Shown here: piece by piece, positions 25,404 to 32,460 of the stretch | How the letters are laid out: each line of letters starts with the position of its first letter | Numbering within the stretch: the first letter of the stretch is position 1 | Assembly: GCF_014836635.1 (NCBI RefSeq) | Contig: NZ_JACSQL010000002.1 | Span: forward strand, 372,001 to 436,000 | From: Paenibacillus gallinarum | GTDB taxonomy: Bacteria > Bacillota > Bacilli > Paenibacillales > Paenibacillaceae | Reading direction: 5' to 3' | DNA: 64,000 bases | The notes under the pieces: generated by a model | The model's input: the letters and a program-made list of their open reading frames with translations, nothing else | Told to the model about the DNA's origin: nothing | The model's database searches: none | Translations under genes and position numbers: made by a program

Positions 25404-25697
25404 TTGTTTCAGCTAACTGGGGGAGTAACATCGCAAGAAGTCGCTGAATGGGCGCAACTTGTTGATAAGTATGGAGTCTCCATCATACTTGCCATTGTGT
25501 TTACAACAGTTATCATCACCATATTGTATTGGCTTATGACAGGACGAATTGTGCCGAGAATATATCTAGACCGCTCCGAGGAAGACAGAGATCGAATGCA
25601 ATTAATTATGGAAGAAGAGCGTAGAGCCTTCCTAGAAACTCAAACCGACATGATACGAAGGCTCAAAAAAGATGAAGGCGCGAGCAGGGGAGGTTAA
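25404..25697 (+). CDS. Single-pass membrane protein of the lysis module
   Basis: A 97-residue protein starting at TTG after GGGGAGG. Residues 23-47 (VSIILAIVFTTVIITILYWLMTG) form one transmembrane helix; the remainder is a charged, arginine-rich cytoplasmic helix (DRSEEDRDRMQLIMEEERRAFLETQTDMIRRLKK). The layout resembles phage holin-associated or hemolysin-XhlA-like proteins, but the family is uncertain. It opens the lysis operon. Confidence 0.6.
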   Translation: MFQLTGGVTSQEVAEWAQLVDKYGVSIILAIVFTTVIITILYWLMTGRIVPRIYLDRSEEDRDRMQLIMEEERRAFLETQTDMIRRLKKDEGASRGG

Positions 25698-25701
25698 AAC
25701 C

Positions 25702-25881
25702 GTGTGGAATCGATTATTCAAACGTCAGCGCGAGATCGAGGAGCGCCTAGAAAAAAGGACACGCAGTGAAAAAATAACGGTAACGCGCTATATAAATGCA
25801 TCAGAAGAGTTTCAAAAAGAGATAAAGAGGAATCATTTCTTTCCTTATTTGGTCGTTGAAAGGGGGAACAATGACCGATGA
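25702..25881 (+). CDS. Small basic protein of the lysis module
   Basis: A 59-residue protein starting at GTG 25702, eight bases after GGGGAGG. It is dominated by charged helix (WNRLFKRQREIEERLEKRTRSEKITVTRYINASEEFQKEIKRN) and ends with an aromatic FFPYLVV segment. It overlaps the next gene by four bases. No family recognised; co-translation with the membrane proteins suggests a lysis or lysogeny-related accessory role. Confidence 0.5.
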   Translation: MWNRLFKRQREIEERLEKRTRSEKITVTRYINASEEFQKEIKRNHFFPYLVVERGNNDR

Positions 25882-26243
25882 GAATTATTGATTATGTACT
25901 TATCACAGAGTATCTTGTATCCATTGTGTGTTCGTTGTATATCATCATAGCGCATGCATCTTATTTCAAAGAGCGATTTGCTAAAGGAGCTGTCAGCCTA
26001 TTTATGTTGGCGATGCTCTTTTTTTTATGTGCTTACACGATAAAAATGGTTACTGCAGTATGGATCCGTGTTGGAAGTGCTGCTGGAGATACTACGGCAA
26101 TAACAATCGAAACGTACACCTGGACTATTGCTCAAGCCGGTACAACACTGGGTTTATTTATACTGGCGATTTTAACATTTACCAAGCGATATGATCTTTT
26201 TATTAAATTGAGAAAATTTGATAAACAAGTAGAGGAGAGTTGA
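25878..26243 (+). CDS. Three-helix membrane protein of the lysis module
   Basis: A 121-residue protein with three hydrophobic segments: residues 5-26 (DYVLITEYLVSIVCSLYIII), 40-60 (AVSLFMLAMLFFLCAYTI) and 85-103 (QAGTTLGLFILAILTF), followed by a positively charged tail. It overlaps both neighbours (ATGA upstream, TGATG downstream). It may be a holin or antiholin partner of the next gene; no named family is recognised with certainty. Confidence 0.55.
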   Translation: MRIIDYVLITEYLVSIVCSLYIIIAHASYFKERFAKGAVSLFMLAMLFFLCAYTIKMVTAVWIRVGSAAGDTTAITIETYTWTIAQAGTTLGLFILAILTFTKRYDLFIKLRKFDKQVEES

Positions 26244-26518
26244 TGGAATTGGAATGGAACGCTATTTATGAACTTATTGATCCAAGGCTTATTGTAGTTG
26301 TGGCATTGTGTTGGGTAGTGGGCTTTATCCTAAAACAAACACCGAAAGTACCTAACTGGACTATTGTATATGGAGTGACTTTATTCGCAGTGATCCTAAC
26401 TGTATGGATGCTTGGTTGGGGTCCTGATGCTCTTATTCAAGGCGTATTAGCTGGTGCCTTTGCTGTTTATGGAAATCAACTGTTTCAACAGACTAAACAG
26501 GGAGTTGATCAGAAATGA
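26243..26518 (+). CDS. Phage holin family protein
   Basis: A 91-residue holin-like protein that would permeabilise the membrane and release the endolysin. The pattern LIVVVALCWVVGFILKQTPKVPNWTIVYGVTLFAVILTVWMLGWGPDALIQGVLAGAFAVYGNQLFQQ matches a widespread firmicute phage holin type with the K.TP.(I/V)PNW and QG...A..AVYG.QL signatures and two or three membrane helices. ATG 26243 overlaps the previous stop; the stop overlaps the amidase start. Confidence 0.8.
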   Translation: MELEWNAIYELIDPRLIVVVALCWVVGFILKQTPKVPNWTIVYGVTLFAVILTVWMLGWGPDALIQGVLAGAFAVYGNQLFQQTKQGVDQK

Positions 26519-27246
26519 TTAAACTTGAGATAGACCCGGGGCATGGAGGAAAAGACGGAGGGGCAGCTGGGAACGGGTTAAAGGAAAAAGATATTGCGCT
26601 CATTATCTCTAAAGGGATTAAAAAGAAGCTTGAGGATGAATATGAGGGCGTCAAAGTAACATTAACTCGTAACACAGACATATTCTTAGAACTGAAAGAG
26701 CGGACAAATAAAGCTAATGCAGCAGGTGTGGACGCTCTTATTTCTGTTCATTGCAATGCCGGTGGGGGTTCTGGTGGGTTTGAAAGCTTCCGGCATACAA
26801 ATGCTAGTGCAAAGTCAAAAGAGCTTCAGGAGGCATTGCACACTGCTATAATGGCTGAACTAAATCCGTTTAATGTGATTGATCGCAAACAAAAGACAGG
26901 TAATTTGCATATGGTCCGTGAAAGTAAGATGCCGGCCGTATTGACCGAGAATCTTTTTATTGATGTTGCAGCTGATGCTAATCGGCTCAAAAACGATAAG
27001 GTGATCGAAGCACTTATTAATGGACATGTGATCGGAGTGGCTAAATACTTTGGTCTTAAGAAGAAGAAGGTAGCAAAAGTGGCAAATGAAAGAGATATCA
27101 ATGTAGTAAGCCCATGGGCAAAAACAGTGTGGGAAGAGATGACCAAGGAGGGTTATTTTGATGGGAAACGTCCAGGTGCTCCAATCACTCGCGAAGAGAT
27201 GGCCGTTGTAGTTTCGAGGTTACTAAACAATAACCAACAAAAGTAA
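26515..27246 (+). CDS. Endolysin: N-acetylmuramoyl-L-alanine amidase (Amidase_3) with C-terminal SLH-like segment
   Basis: A 243-residue amidase that cleaves the lactyl-amide bond of peptidoglycan at lysis. Zinc ligands and catalytic residues are visible in IDPGHGGKDGG (His near residue 8), ISVHCNAG (His near 79) and VLTENLF (Glu near 144). The C-terminal 40 residues (SPWAKTVWEEMTKEGYFDGKRPGAPITREEMAVVVSRLL) match a single S-layer-homology-type repeat, which could target the cell wall. No signal peptide, so release depends on the adjacent holin. The unit ends in a terminator. Confidence 0.92.
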   Translation: MIKLEIDPGHGGKDGGAAGNGLKEKDIALIISKGIKKKLEDEYEGVKVTLTRNTDIFLELKERTNKANAAGVDALISVHCNAGGGSGGFESFRHTNASAKSKELQEALHTAIMAELNPFNVIDRKQKTGNLHMVRESKMPAVLTENLFIDVAADANRLKNDKVIEALINGHVIGVAKYFGLKKKKVAKVANERDINVVSPWAKTVWEEMTKEGYFDGKRPGAPITREEMAVVVSRLLNNNQQK

Positions 27247-27249
27247 AAT

Positions 27250-27290
27250 GCACCCCCACTATTTTAGACTGGTGGGGGTCTTTTTTTATT
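27250..27290 (+). terminator. Strong rho-independent terminator after the endolysin
   Basis: ACCCCCAC and GTGGGGGT pair around an A/T-rich loop, followed by CTTTTTTTATTTT. Confidence 0.9.
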
Positions 27291-27317
27291 TTATAAGGAA
27301 AAAGGAGGAAAATAACG

Positions 27318-27371
27318 ATGTTTAGTCGAAAACTTATATTAAAGCAAAAATTATTAGTACTTAAAGAATAA
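27318..27371 (+). CDS. Possible 17-residue peptide (leader) upstream of the toxin-antitoxin pair
   Basis: AAAGGAGG lies at an ideal distance before an ATG that opens a short frame coding MFSRKLILKQKLLVLKE. The composition is basic and leucine-rich. It could be a small peptide gene, a leader peptide for the following operon, or the remnant of a larger gene. The evidence is the ribosome site and the open frame only. Confidence 0.3.
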   Translation: MFSRKLILKQKLLVLKE

Positions 27372-27428
27372 GACTTCATCAGAAACTTTTTAGATTTGTG
27401 CTAGTGTGTTGAGGAGGTACATAGAATA

Positions 27429-28088
27429 ATGGAAAATCTAAAGAATCTTCTTGTATACTTTATGAAAAACTCACCGAGAATACTTGGTAGAACAGATTTG
27501 ATGAAGTACGTATATTCATTTGAGTATTATTATTTTCAAATGAAGAAGGAACAATTTACTGAAACTCAATTCATCCGATATCATTATGGACCGAATGATC
27601 AAGCGGTAATTGATGCTACTTTATCATTGGAAGCGGAAGGTGTCTTACTTATATCGGAGACACTTAATTACTTTGGAAAAACAACATATCAGCATAAACT
27701 GACTGATTTTTCCAATTTGAAGTATTGTCATGATCTACCCGAAGAAGCTGAAATGGTTGCTTGTTTTATAATTGATCGTTTGGGTAAAGAACCTTATCAA
27801 GGTGTGATTGATTTTGCATACGATACACCACCCATGAGAATTATTCTTCAAGAAGAGGCTAGAATAGGGGAAAAAATTAATGGAAGGGTGTTGAACATGG
27901 ACCAAAATGAACCGGTCTTCAAGTCCACTCGCCAACAAAAAAAAGAAGCTCGTGATAGATTAAGATCAAGAACACTTCCGTCAACGTCCGATGAAGAATA
28001 TTACAAACATATGATAGAGCAGTTTAATAATTACGAGGACGTAAGAAGGAGGGCATACCTTGGCGATAACCCAACGTTATGCAGGTAA
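27429..28088 (+). CDS. Panacea-domain (DUF4065/SocA-like) antitoxin
   Basis: A 219-residue protein whose first 150 residues match the Panacea (SocA-like, formerly DUF4065) pattern: LMKYVYSFEYYYFQMKKEQFTETQFIRYHYGPNDQAVIDATLSLEAEGVL and EMVACFIIDRLG...GVIDFAYDTPPMR. Panacea proteins are antitoxins paired with varied toxins. The C-terminal part is highly charged and probably binds the partner. It starts at ATG after GAGGAGG with a few bases more than usual spacing and overlaps the toxin gene by 29 bases, a typical toxin-antitoxin layout. Confidence 0.85.
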   Translation: MENLKNLLVYFMKNSPRILGRTDLMKYVYSFEYYYFQMKKEQFTETQFIRYHYGPNDQAVIDATLSLEAEGVLLISETLNYFGKTTYQHKLTDFSNLKYCHDLPEEAEMVACFIIDRLGKEPYQGVIDFAYDTPPMRIILQEEARIGEKINGRVLNMDQNEPVFKSTRQQKKEARDRLRSRTLPSTSDEEYYKHMIEQFNNYEDVRRRAYLGDNPTLCR

Positions 28089-28491
28089 GAGAGCTCTCTT
28101 TGATGATAGAAAATTTAATTTTGGTGATGTATGGATTTTATCGGATGAGCTTATTACCATCCCACAAGCAGACGGCACAAATACAAGAAAATTACATTCA
28201 GAAAGATGGGTAGTTATAACTTCAAACAACGTAGAAAATTACCATCCTTTGTGCCCTATTGTAACAGTCTCTCCCTTGTCTCATGTGGTCGAACTAGCTA
28301 AAGAATTTGATCTAGAGTTGCTTCCTAATACAGACAATGTAAAAGATAAAAGTTTATTGCAGATAAAATTAATGCAGCCTATTCTAAAGAAAGATCTAGC
28401 AACATGTAAGGGACCGATATCTGAAATTAAGAAAGTTGAACTTCAAGTTCTGTTGGAAGATTTCCTGGGGCTTGCTGAGGCAGATGTGTAA
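28060..28491 (+). CDS. PemK/MazF-like toxin paired with the Panacea antitoxin
   Basis: A 143-residue protein starting at TTG eight bases after GGAGGG. The MazF/PemK-type fold is suggested by FGDVWILSDELI near residue 23, ERWVVITSNN near 50, CPIVTVSPLSH near 67 and LLQIKLMQPILKKDL near 100, matching the GDVW, R.VVVIS and P.V.V.P strands of that family. Such toxins usually cleave mRNA. The pair likely stabilises the prophage or acts against competing phages. Target specificity cannot be read from sequence. Confidence 0.8.
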   Translation: MAITQRYAGKRALFDDRKFNFGDVWILSDELITIPQADGTNTRKLHSERWVVITSNNVENYHPLCPIVTVSPLSHVVELAKEFDLELLPNTDNVKDKSLLQIKLMQPILKKDLATCKGPISEIKKVELQVLLEDFLGLAEADV

Positions 28492-28515
28492 AAAGAACAA
28501 GTTAGAAGAAGTTGT

Positions 28516-28550
28516 AAAAAAGGGCAGCCCTATTATAGCTGCCTTTTTTA
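28516..28550. terminator. Bidirectional terminator
   Basis: AAAAAAGGGCAGC and GCTGCCTTTTTT flank a short loop; it serves the toxin gene on the + strand and the small gene on the - strand. Confidence 0.8.
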
Positions 28551-28551
28551 T

Positions 28552-28764
28552 TTACCCTGCATATCTAAACTCGCAAACTCCACGCATGTAATGCTCATCC
28601 TTCACTTTAACAGTAGTCTCTGTGATCCCCTCGATCACACCACTTCCAACGAGTTCCTGATCAATGAATATCACAATCGGCGTCTTGTCCATTTTTGCTG
28701 TGTATAGATGAATATCTGAGGACAGCAACTCCATGTGGCGCTTTGAATATTTTATATGTTTCAT
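28552..28764 (-). CDS. Small beta-rich phage protein
   Basis: A 70-residue protein (MKHIKYSKRHMELLSSDIHLYTAKMDKTPIVIFIDQELVGSGVIEGITETTVKVKDEHYMRGVCEFRYAG) with alternating strands, resembling a small SH3- or Hfq-like barrel. The start is preceded by GAAGGAAGGGTATTACATG-type sequence on the minus strand. It is divergent from the LexA-like operon. No specific family is recognised. Confidence 0.55.
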   Translation of the reverse strand: MKHIKYSKRHMELLSSDIHLYTAKMDKTPIVIFIDQELVGSGVIEGITETTVKVKDEHYMRGVCEFRYAG

Positions 28765-28864
28765 GTAATACCCTTCCTTCTTTCGCGTTTATGTGGTCTA
28801 ATTCGACAAAATGCTATCATTCTCCTTCTAAAAATTACCAAATACTTAAATCCTATTATTGTTA

Positions 28865-28915
28865 TTGATATAAGAACGCATGTTTGGTTATACTATACAA
28901 ACAAATGTTCTTATA
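28865..28915 (+). promoter_or_regulatory. Promoter inside a large symmetric LexA-like operator
   Basis: TTGATA at 28865-28870 and TATACT at 28889-28894 (18-base spacing) form a promoter. It is embedded in a symmetric sequence: TATAAGAACGCATGTTTG at 28869-28886 and CAAACAAATGTTCTTATA at 28898-28915. Each half holds GAAC-N4-GTTTG, close to the Bacillus LexA box GAAC-N4-GTTC, and the two halves are inverted copies. It precedes a gene for a LexA-type winged helix, so autoregulation or SOS control is likely. Confidence 0.65.
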
Positions 28916-28929
28916 GGAGTGTGATAAAT

Positions 28930-29211
28930 GTGTTACCTGACTATGAGCGGAAAGTGCATAGAATCTTGTATAACTACATAAGCCAACGTGGACGGACACC
29001 AACTATACGTGAACTAGAGATTAAAACAGGACAGAGTTCTAGTCGTATAAAAGAAGCACTGCTTCTTCTTGAATCAGAGGAATTTATAGCCTGGGAAGAT
29101 AAATCGACTCTCCAAGATATTGTCTTACTTAAAGAATGGGAAGATGAAAGTAATAGGCCAAGAGTCTATACATCTCCTCACGGAACTATTGATTACTGGA
29201 CGGAGTACTAA
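28930..29211 (+). CDS. LexA N-terminal-domain-like winged-helix protein
   Basis: A 93-residue protein consisting only of a LexA-type DNA-binding domain: PDYERKVHRILYNYISQRGRTPTIRELEIKTGQSSSRIKEALLLLESEEFI aligns with the LexA winged helix, but there is no peptidase domain. GTG 28930 is preferred for its spacing from AGGAG. It is three bases from a YolD-like gene. It probably binds the operator at 28865-28915 and could compete with or mimic host LexA. Confidence 0.72.
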   Translation: MLPDYERKVHRILYNYISQRGRTPTIRELEIKTGQSSSRIKEALLLLESEEFIAWEDKSTLQDIVLLKEWEDESNRPRVYTSPHGTIDYWTEY

Positions 29212-29213
29212 TT

Positions 29214-29549
29214 ATGGCAAAGAAACTACGAGGTAATGGTTTATTTGAGTCTTCTCGAATGGTGCTGCCGGAACATAGGGAAGCGTGGATCAGGAGGGAA
29301 GAGTCAAAAAAGGCGCGAACGAAACCTGTTTTAGATGATCAGGAAATTCAACAAATTGAGTATTTACTTGTAGAGTCGTTTAATAAGCGGGTACCAGTTG
29401 TACTTACACTCTTTGATCCGATTGAAGATCAAAGAGTAGTTGGTGTAGTTACATCTATAAACTCATATCTAAGAGAGGTAAAGCTTGTTGTATTCGAAGA
29501 TGACTGGCAGTGGATTAAGCTAAAAGATATAATTTCAGCTTCTATTTGA
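29214..29549 (+). CDS. YolD-like protein
   Basis: A 111-residue protein with the YolD-family signature: KLRGNGLFESSRMVLPEHREAW near the N-terminus, VLDDQEIQQIEYLLVESFNKRVPVVLTLFD in the middle and WQWIKLKDIISASI at the end. YolD genes normally precede Y-family DNA polymerases (UvrX/DinB) in SOS-regulated firmicute operons. Here no polymerase follows; a lipoprotein gene with its own start comes next. The operator upstream supports damage-linked regulation. Confidence 0.85.
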   Translation: MAKKLRGNGLFESSRMVLPEHREAWIRREESKKARTKPVLDDQEIQQIEYLLVESFNKRVPVVLTLFDPIEDQRVVGVVTSINSYLREVKLVVFEDDWQWIKLKDIISASI

Positions 29550-29617
29550 CCACTTACTCCCATATATTGCCTGTATTTGGTACAATGTACTCATAAACAA
29601 TTGGGAGAGTGGGTCTT

Positions 29618-30265
29618 TTGAACAAGAATTATAAAGTATCTTTCATTTTCGTTTCACTTCTTATTTTAAGTTTACTAACGGCTTGTACATCGAAAGACGA
29701 ACTTACTTCTGCTAAGCAGGAGTTAGAAAAATTAAAAAGTGACTACAAAACTGTAAGCGCTGATTTAGAAAAAGTAAAAAAGACTGCTGCTGAGTTTCAA
29801 CAACAAAATAAAGATTTAACCGACCAATTAGATTTATACAGAGAAAACAATTCAAATGGTAATGCCGCTGAGACAGTATCTGAATCTGCAATTTCAAATC
29901 CAGTTGAAAAAGAATATGCCGAGAACTTTGTTGAAATAAATAATCTTGAAACGAAATGGCATGAGGACATATTGTACGGTAATAAGGTGGCAGGGTATAC
30001 ATTCGATTTGAAAAACAAAGGTAAAAAAGACGTTGAATATCTAACAGTCACTGTTTATTTCAAAGATAAGTCTGGAAGTACTATCGCAGAAGCTTCCCTT
30101 ACTCCAATAAACCCTTCCGGCATTTTTGATAATGATCCTCTGAAAGCAAATTACTCTTGGAAGATGGATACTGGGATATACTATCAGGCTAAAGATGTAT
30201 CGAAGGAATGGGTGGAAGGATCCGCAGAAGCTGTTATCACTGAACTCAGATTTGTAAAAGAATAA
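29618..30265 (+). CDS. Prophage lipoprotein with coiled coil and FxLYD-like domain
   Basis: A 215-residue exported lipoprotein. TTG 29618 lies eight bases after GGGAGAG. The signal peptide ends in a lipobox, LLTACTSKDE, with the lipidated cysteine near residue 23. Residues 30-75 are coiled coil (LTSAKQELEKLKSDYKTVSADLEKVKK). The C-terminal 120 residues (VAGYTFDLKNKGKKDVEYLTVTVYFKDKSGSTIAE) resemble an FxLYD-type beta domain. A surface lipoprotein expressed from a prophage could affect superinfection or host envelope; this is inferred. Confidence 0.75.
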   Translation: MNKNYKVSFIFVSLLILSLLTACTSKDELTSAKQELEKLKSDYKTVSADLEKVKKTAAEFQQQNKDLTDQLDLYRENNSNGNAAETVSESAISNPVEKEYAENFVEINNLETKWHEDILYGNKVAGYTFDLKNKGKKDVEYLTVTVYFKDKSGSTIAEASLTPINPSGIFDNDPLKANYSWKMDTGIYYQAKDVSKEWVEGSAEAVITELRFVKE

Positions 30266-30273
30266 CATGATCT

Positions 30274-30306
30274 ATCCCTAGTCAATTAAAGGCTAGGGAT
30301 TTCTTA
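30274..30306. terminator. Bidirectional terminator between convergent genes
   Basis: ATCCCTAG and CTAGGGAT form a perfect 8-bp stem around a 11-base loop, followed by TTCTT, between the lipoprotein and XRE genes. Confidence 0.65.
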
Positions 30307-30528
30307 TGCCCAAAAATCACTGGCCTTCACATTATATCCATGTTTTCTTAATGCGGATATAATCTTCAGAATGGTTTGTTCCTGAGGTTGAATTAACTTT
30401 GCCCCGTCACATAATTCTGAAATTGTATTACGGCTAACTTTTGATTCCTTAGCAAGCCATAATTGTTTAATACCATTTCTATCGCAATAAACCCCGAATT
30501 CACTCCGTTTTTTACCTAATCCATACAT
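30304..30528 (-). CDS. XRE-family regulator
   Basis: A 74-residue DNA-binding protein: GKKRSEFGVYCDRNGIKQLWLAKESKVSRNTISELCDGAKLIQPQEQTILKIISALRKHGY has the helix-turn-helix of the Cro/CI type. The start MYGLGKKRSE is preferred because AAGGAGTG lies just upstream on the minus strand; the longer frame would begin in a region without a ribosome site. It is divergent from the parM-like operon and may regulate it. Confidence 0.8.
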   Translation of the reverse strand: MYGLGKKRSEFGVYCDRNGIKQLWLAKESKVSRNTISELCDGAKLIQPQEQTILKIISALRKHGYNVKASDFWA

Positions 30529-30627
30529 TTCTCTCACACTCCTTAATAGGAAGTGTGGACAATCTATGAAAAAAATATTCAAAAACCGTGCAACATGACC
30601 AAGCCGTTCGCCATAGTTATAGAACTA

Positions 30628-30683
30628 GATACATAACCAAACCGGATCAAGGCACCCTGGTTACGTATCTGGATATATAACCA
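30628..30683 (+). repeat. Centromere-like repeats upstream of parM
   Basis: Three 12-bp units: GATACATAACCA at 30628-30639, its inverse TGGTTACGTATC at 30658-30669 and GATATATAACCA at 30672-30683. Consensus GATAYRTAACCA. ParR proteins bind short repeat arrays next to parMR operons both as centromere and operator, so this is a candidate parC. Only three units are visible, fewer than in plasmids such as R1. Confidence 0.6.
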
Positions 30684-30704
30684 GACAGCAGGAGAGTGAT
30701 GTTT

Positions 30705-31514
30705 ATGATAAGCGCAATCGATCCAGGTGGACGTAATACGAAGTACTTTGACAGTCGTTTACCTAAGCCAGTGATGTTTCCATCAGCAATCGGGATTAAT
30801 GATCTGGACCGTAACCTAAAAAGCTCTGGGGAATTTGACTTTGAATGGGAGTATGAAGGACTTACTGGTTTCGCCGGCAGTCTTGCGCTCCGGGAGTCAG
30901 AGTATGTAGAAAGTCGGAAAGACGAAAGCAAAGCTCACTTTGATGCAAAGCTTAGATCACTCATAGCACTGCACCAGTACGGATCCGGTAACGAGCATCA
31001 AATACTTGTTGGCCAACCGATTGATACTCACACCGAAACTGAAAAACAGGCTATTAAGAAAATGTACATTGGTAGCCATGATCTGACTGTGAATGGAAAA
31101 CGAAAAGTCATTGTAATCAAGAACTGTGAGGTTGGACCTGAAGGAGCTGCTTCTGGGCTTTTGGTAGCTCCTGCAGTCGGAACTATAAGAATCATTGATA
31201 TAGGAAGTGGTAGCGTGAACTTCGCCACGATCACGGACCGGCAGTTTATCAATAAGAGCAGTTTTACGCTGCCTGAAGGTATGGAGAGTAAGAGTAAGCT
31301 GGATCCGCGATCTTTTGGACGGCAAATTGCTGCAAGGGCAATCGCTCGTAAATGGGATAAGAACGATACGGTTTATGTAACTGGAGGCGGAGCTAATGAG
31401 GTTCTACCGTTTATCCAACAGCTCTTTCCAATGGCAGTGCTCCTAGATCCTGATCCGTTTACTACAAACGTCAGGGGGCTCCTGATGATTGCAAGGAGGG
31501 TATACGGTGGCTAA
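30705..31514 (+). CDS. ParM/StbA-like actin-family segregation ATPase
   Basis: A 269-residue actin-like protein. ATG 30705 lies eight bases after AGGAGAG. The ASKHA motifs are present: phosphate-1 AIDPGGRNTKYFD near residue 4, the connecting segment RIIDIGSGSVNFATI near 165, and adenosine motif VYVTGGGANEV near 225. The DPDPFTTNVRG end resembles plasmid ParM/Alp-type proteins (family label inferred). It would form filaments that push replicons apart. It overlaps the parR-like gene by eight bases and is preceded by repeats, completing a type II partition cassette. Confidence 0.85.
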   Translation: MISAIDPGGRNTKYFDSRLPKPVMFPSAIGINDLDRNLKSSGEFDFEWEYEGLTGFAGSLALRESEYVESRKDESKAHFDAKLRSLIALHQYGSGNEHQILVGQPIDTHTETEKQAIKKMYIGSHDLTVNGKRKVIVIKNCEVGPEGAASGLLVAPAVGTIRIIDIGSGSVNFATITDRQFINKSSFTLPEGMESKSKLDPRSFGRQIAARAIARKWDKNDTVYVTGGGANEVLPFIQQLFPMAVLLDPDPFTTNVRGLLMIARRVYGG

Positions 31515-31713
31515 GCAAATCAAGATCATCCAAGTAGCTTTTAACCTACTCGATCCGGAACAAAGATTCTGGCATGAGCAAGTATCGTGTAAGCCTAATT
31601 CGTCCGGATATATTAAGCGACTGATCCAGAGAGATATGGAAGGTAGCAGCATTACTATTCAGCTGCCAGAGGTTAAACGTTCGGAGGAATTCAGTGTTGA
31701 GGGTTGGATCTAA
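31507..31713 (+). CDS. ParR-like centromere-binding protein
   Basis: A 68-residue protein starting at GTG 31507 after AAGGAGGG and overlapping parM. The basic N-terminus (AKQIKIIQVAFNLLDPEQ) and the helical core (NSSGYIKRLIQRDMEGS) fit the ribbon-helix-helix DNA-binding fold of short ParR proteins. Its place right after the actin-like gene supports the assignment. Confidence 0.7.
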   Translation: MAKQIKIIQVAFNLLDPEQRFWHEQVSCKPNSSGYIKRLIQRDMEGSSITIQLPEVKRSEEFSVEGWI

Positions 31714-31728
31714 AAGGAGGGGGATTGT

Positions 31729-31857
31729 ATGGGATACATCATTAAAAAGATTGCCATGAAAATTGGCGAAGCTGCCGGAAAGATTGATGCATCGAACGCA
31801 CTTGAACAGCTCAACGCAAATGAGATTATCGGGATTATCAAAGACATTATTTTATAA
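31729..31857 (+). CDS. Small 42-residue protein of the post-parR cluster
   Basis: MGYIIKKIAMKIGEAAGKID is followed by an amphipathic end, EIIGIIKDIIL. AAGGAGG precedes the ATG. The C-terminal tail resembles that of two nearby small proteins. No family recognised. Confidence 0.5.
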   Translation: MGYIIKKIAMKIGEAAGKIDASNALEQLNANEIIGIIKDIIL

Positions 31858-31869
31858 GGAGTGGTAACG

Positions 31870-32022
31870 ATGGAAAAGGCAAAAACGCTGCTGGCTGTTT
31901 CTGCTGTTGCTGTTTACTTTTTATGTCCTGCATACCGTTATTACGTAATTGGTTCATGGGTCGGATACAAGATCATGAACAATAAACCTCCTAAAATCCG
32001 TGTTGTGAAATGGAGTCGGTAG
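31870..32022 (+). CDS. Small 50-residue membrane peptide
   Basis: MEKAKTLLAVSAVAVYFLCPAYRYYVIGSWVGYKIM is mostly hydrophobic with one transmembrane helix, then a basic tail NNKPPKIRVVKWSR. AAGGAGTGG precedes the ATG. Unknown family; likely membrane-bound. Confidence 0.5.
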   Translation: MEKAKTLLAVSAVAVYFLCPAYRYYVIGSWVGYKIMNNKPPKIRVVKWSR

Positions 32023-32024
32023 CC

Positions 32025-32252
32025 ATGGGAATCCTATTGAGTTTGATTAAATCAGCAAAGAGCCTGGGAGCATTAGAGAAGGTGAAAACGATCATAACAA
32101 ACGCGTATCACGGAAAATCCACAGTGCTAGGAGATTACATTTATATTAGTGATCGCACGTATGGCGAAATCATGAGCGCGCTAAAGGGTCGGATGAAAGA
32201 ACTTGATGAATCACATGCGATTATAGACGCTTTTAAAGACTTTATTTTGTAG
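32025..32252 (+). CDS. Small 75-residue helical protein
   Basis: ATG 32025 has GGAG nine bases upstream; a longer start at 32010 is possible but overlaps the previous gene. The sequence has an amphipathic helix (GILLSLIKSAKSLGALEKVKTIITNAYHG), a central beta segment (STVLGDYIYISDRTYGEIMSALKGR), and ends HAIIDAFKDFIL, similar to the tail of the 42-residue protein. No known domain. Confidence 0.5.
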   Translation: MGILLSLIKSAKSLGALEKVKTIITNAYHGKSTVLGDYIYISDRTYGEIMSALKGRMKELDESHAIIDAFKDFIL

Positions 32253-32264
32253 GAGTGTTTTGGA

Positions 32265-32447
32265 ATGTGGCGAAGGATTGCGGTGTTTGGGTATGAGGTG
32301 ATCTGCAAGACGAAAAATGAGGGTTACGAGTATGTGTCAATTCATCTAAACAAGAAAGAAGTATACAACTTTTCTCAGCGTAATTTCACCGAATTACCGG
32401 AATGGATGGTTGAAAAAATAATTAACTGTATAGACGTATTTTTATAA
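32265..32447 (+). CDS. Small 60-residue protein
   Basis: MWRRIAVFGYEVICKTKNEGYEYVSIHLNKKEVYNFSQRNFTELPEWMVEKIINCIDVFL. AGGAGTG precedes the ATG. A beta-rich first half is followed by a hydrophobic helical tail like those of its neighbours. Unknown function. Confidence 0.5.
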   Translation: MWRRIAVFGYEVICKTKNEGYEYVSIHLNKKEVYNFSQRNFTELPEWMVEKIINCIDVFL

Positions 32448-32460
32448 AGGAGTGATCCAA

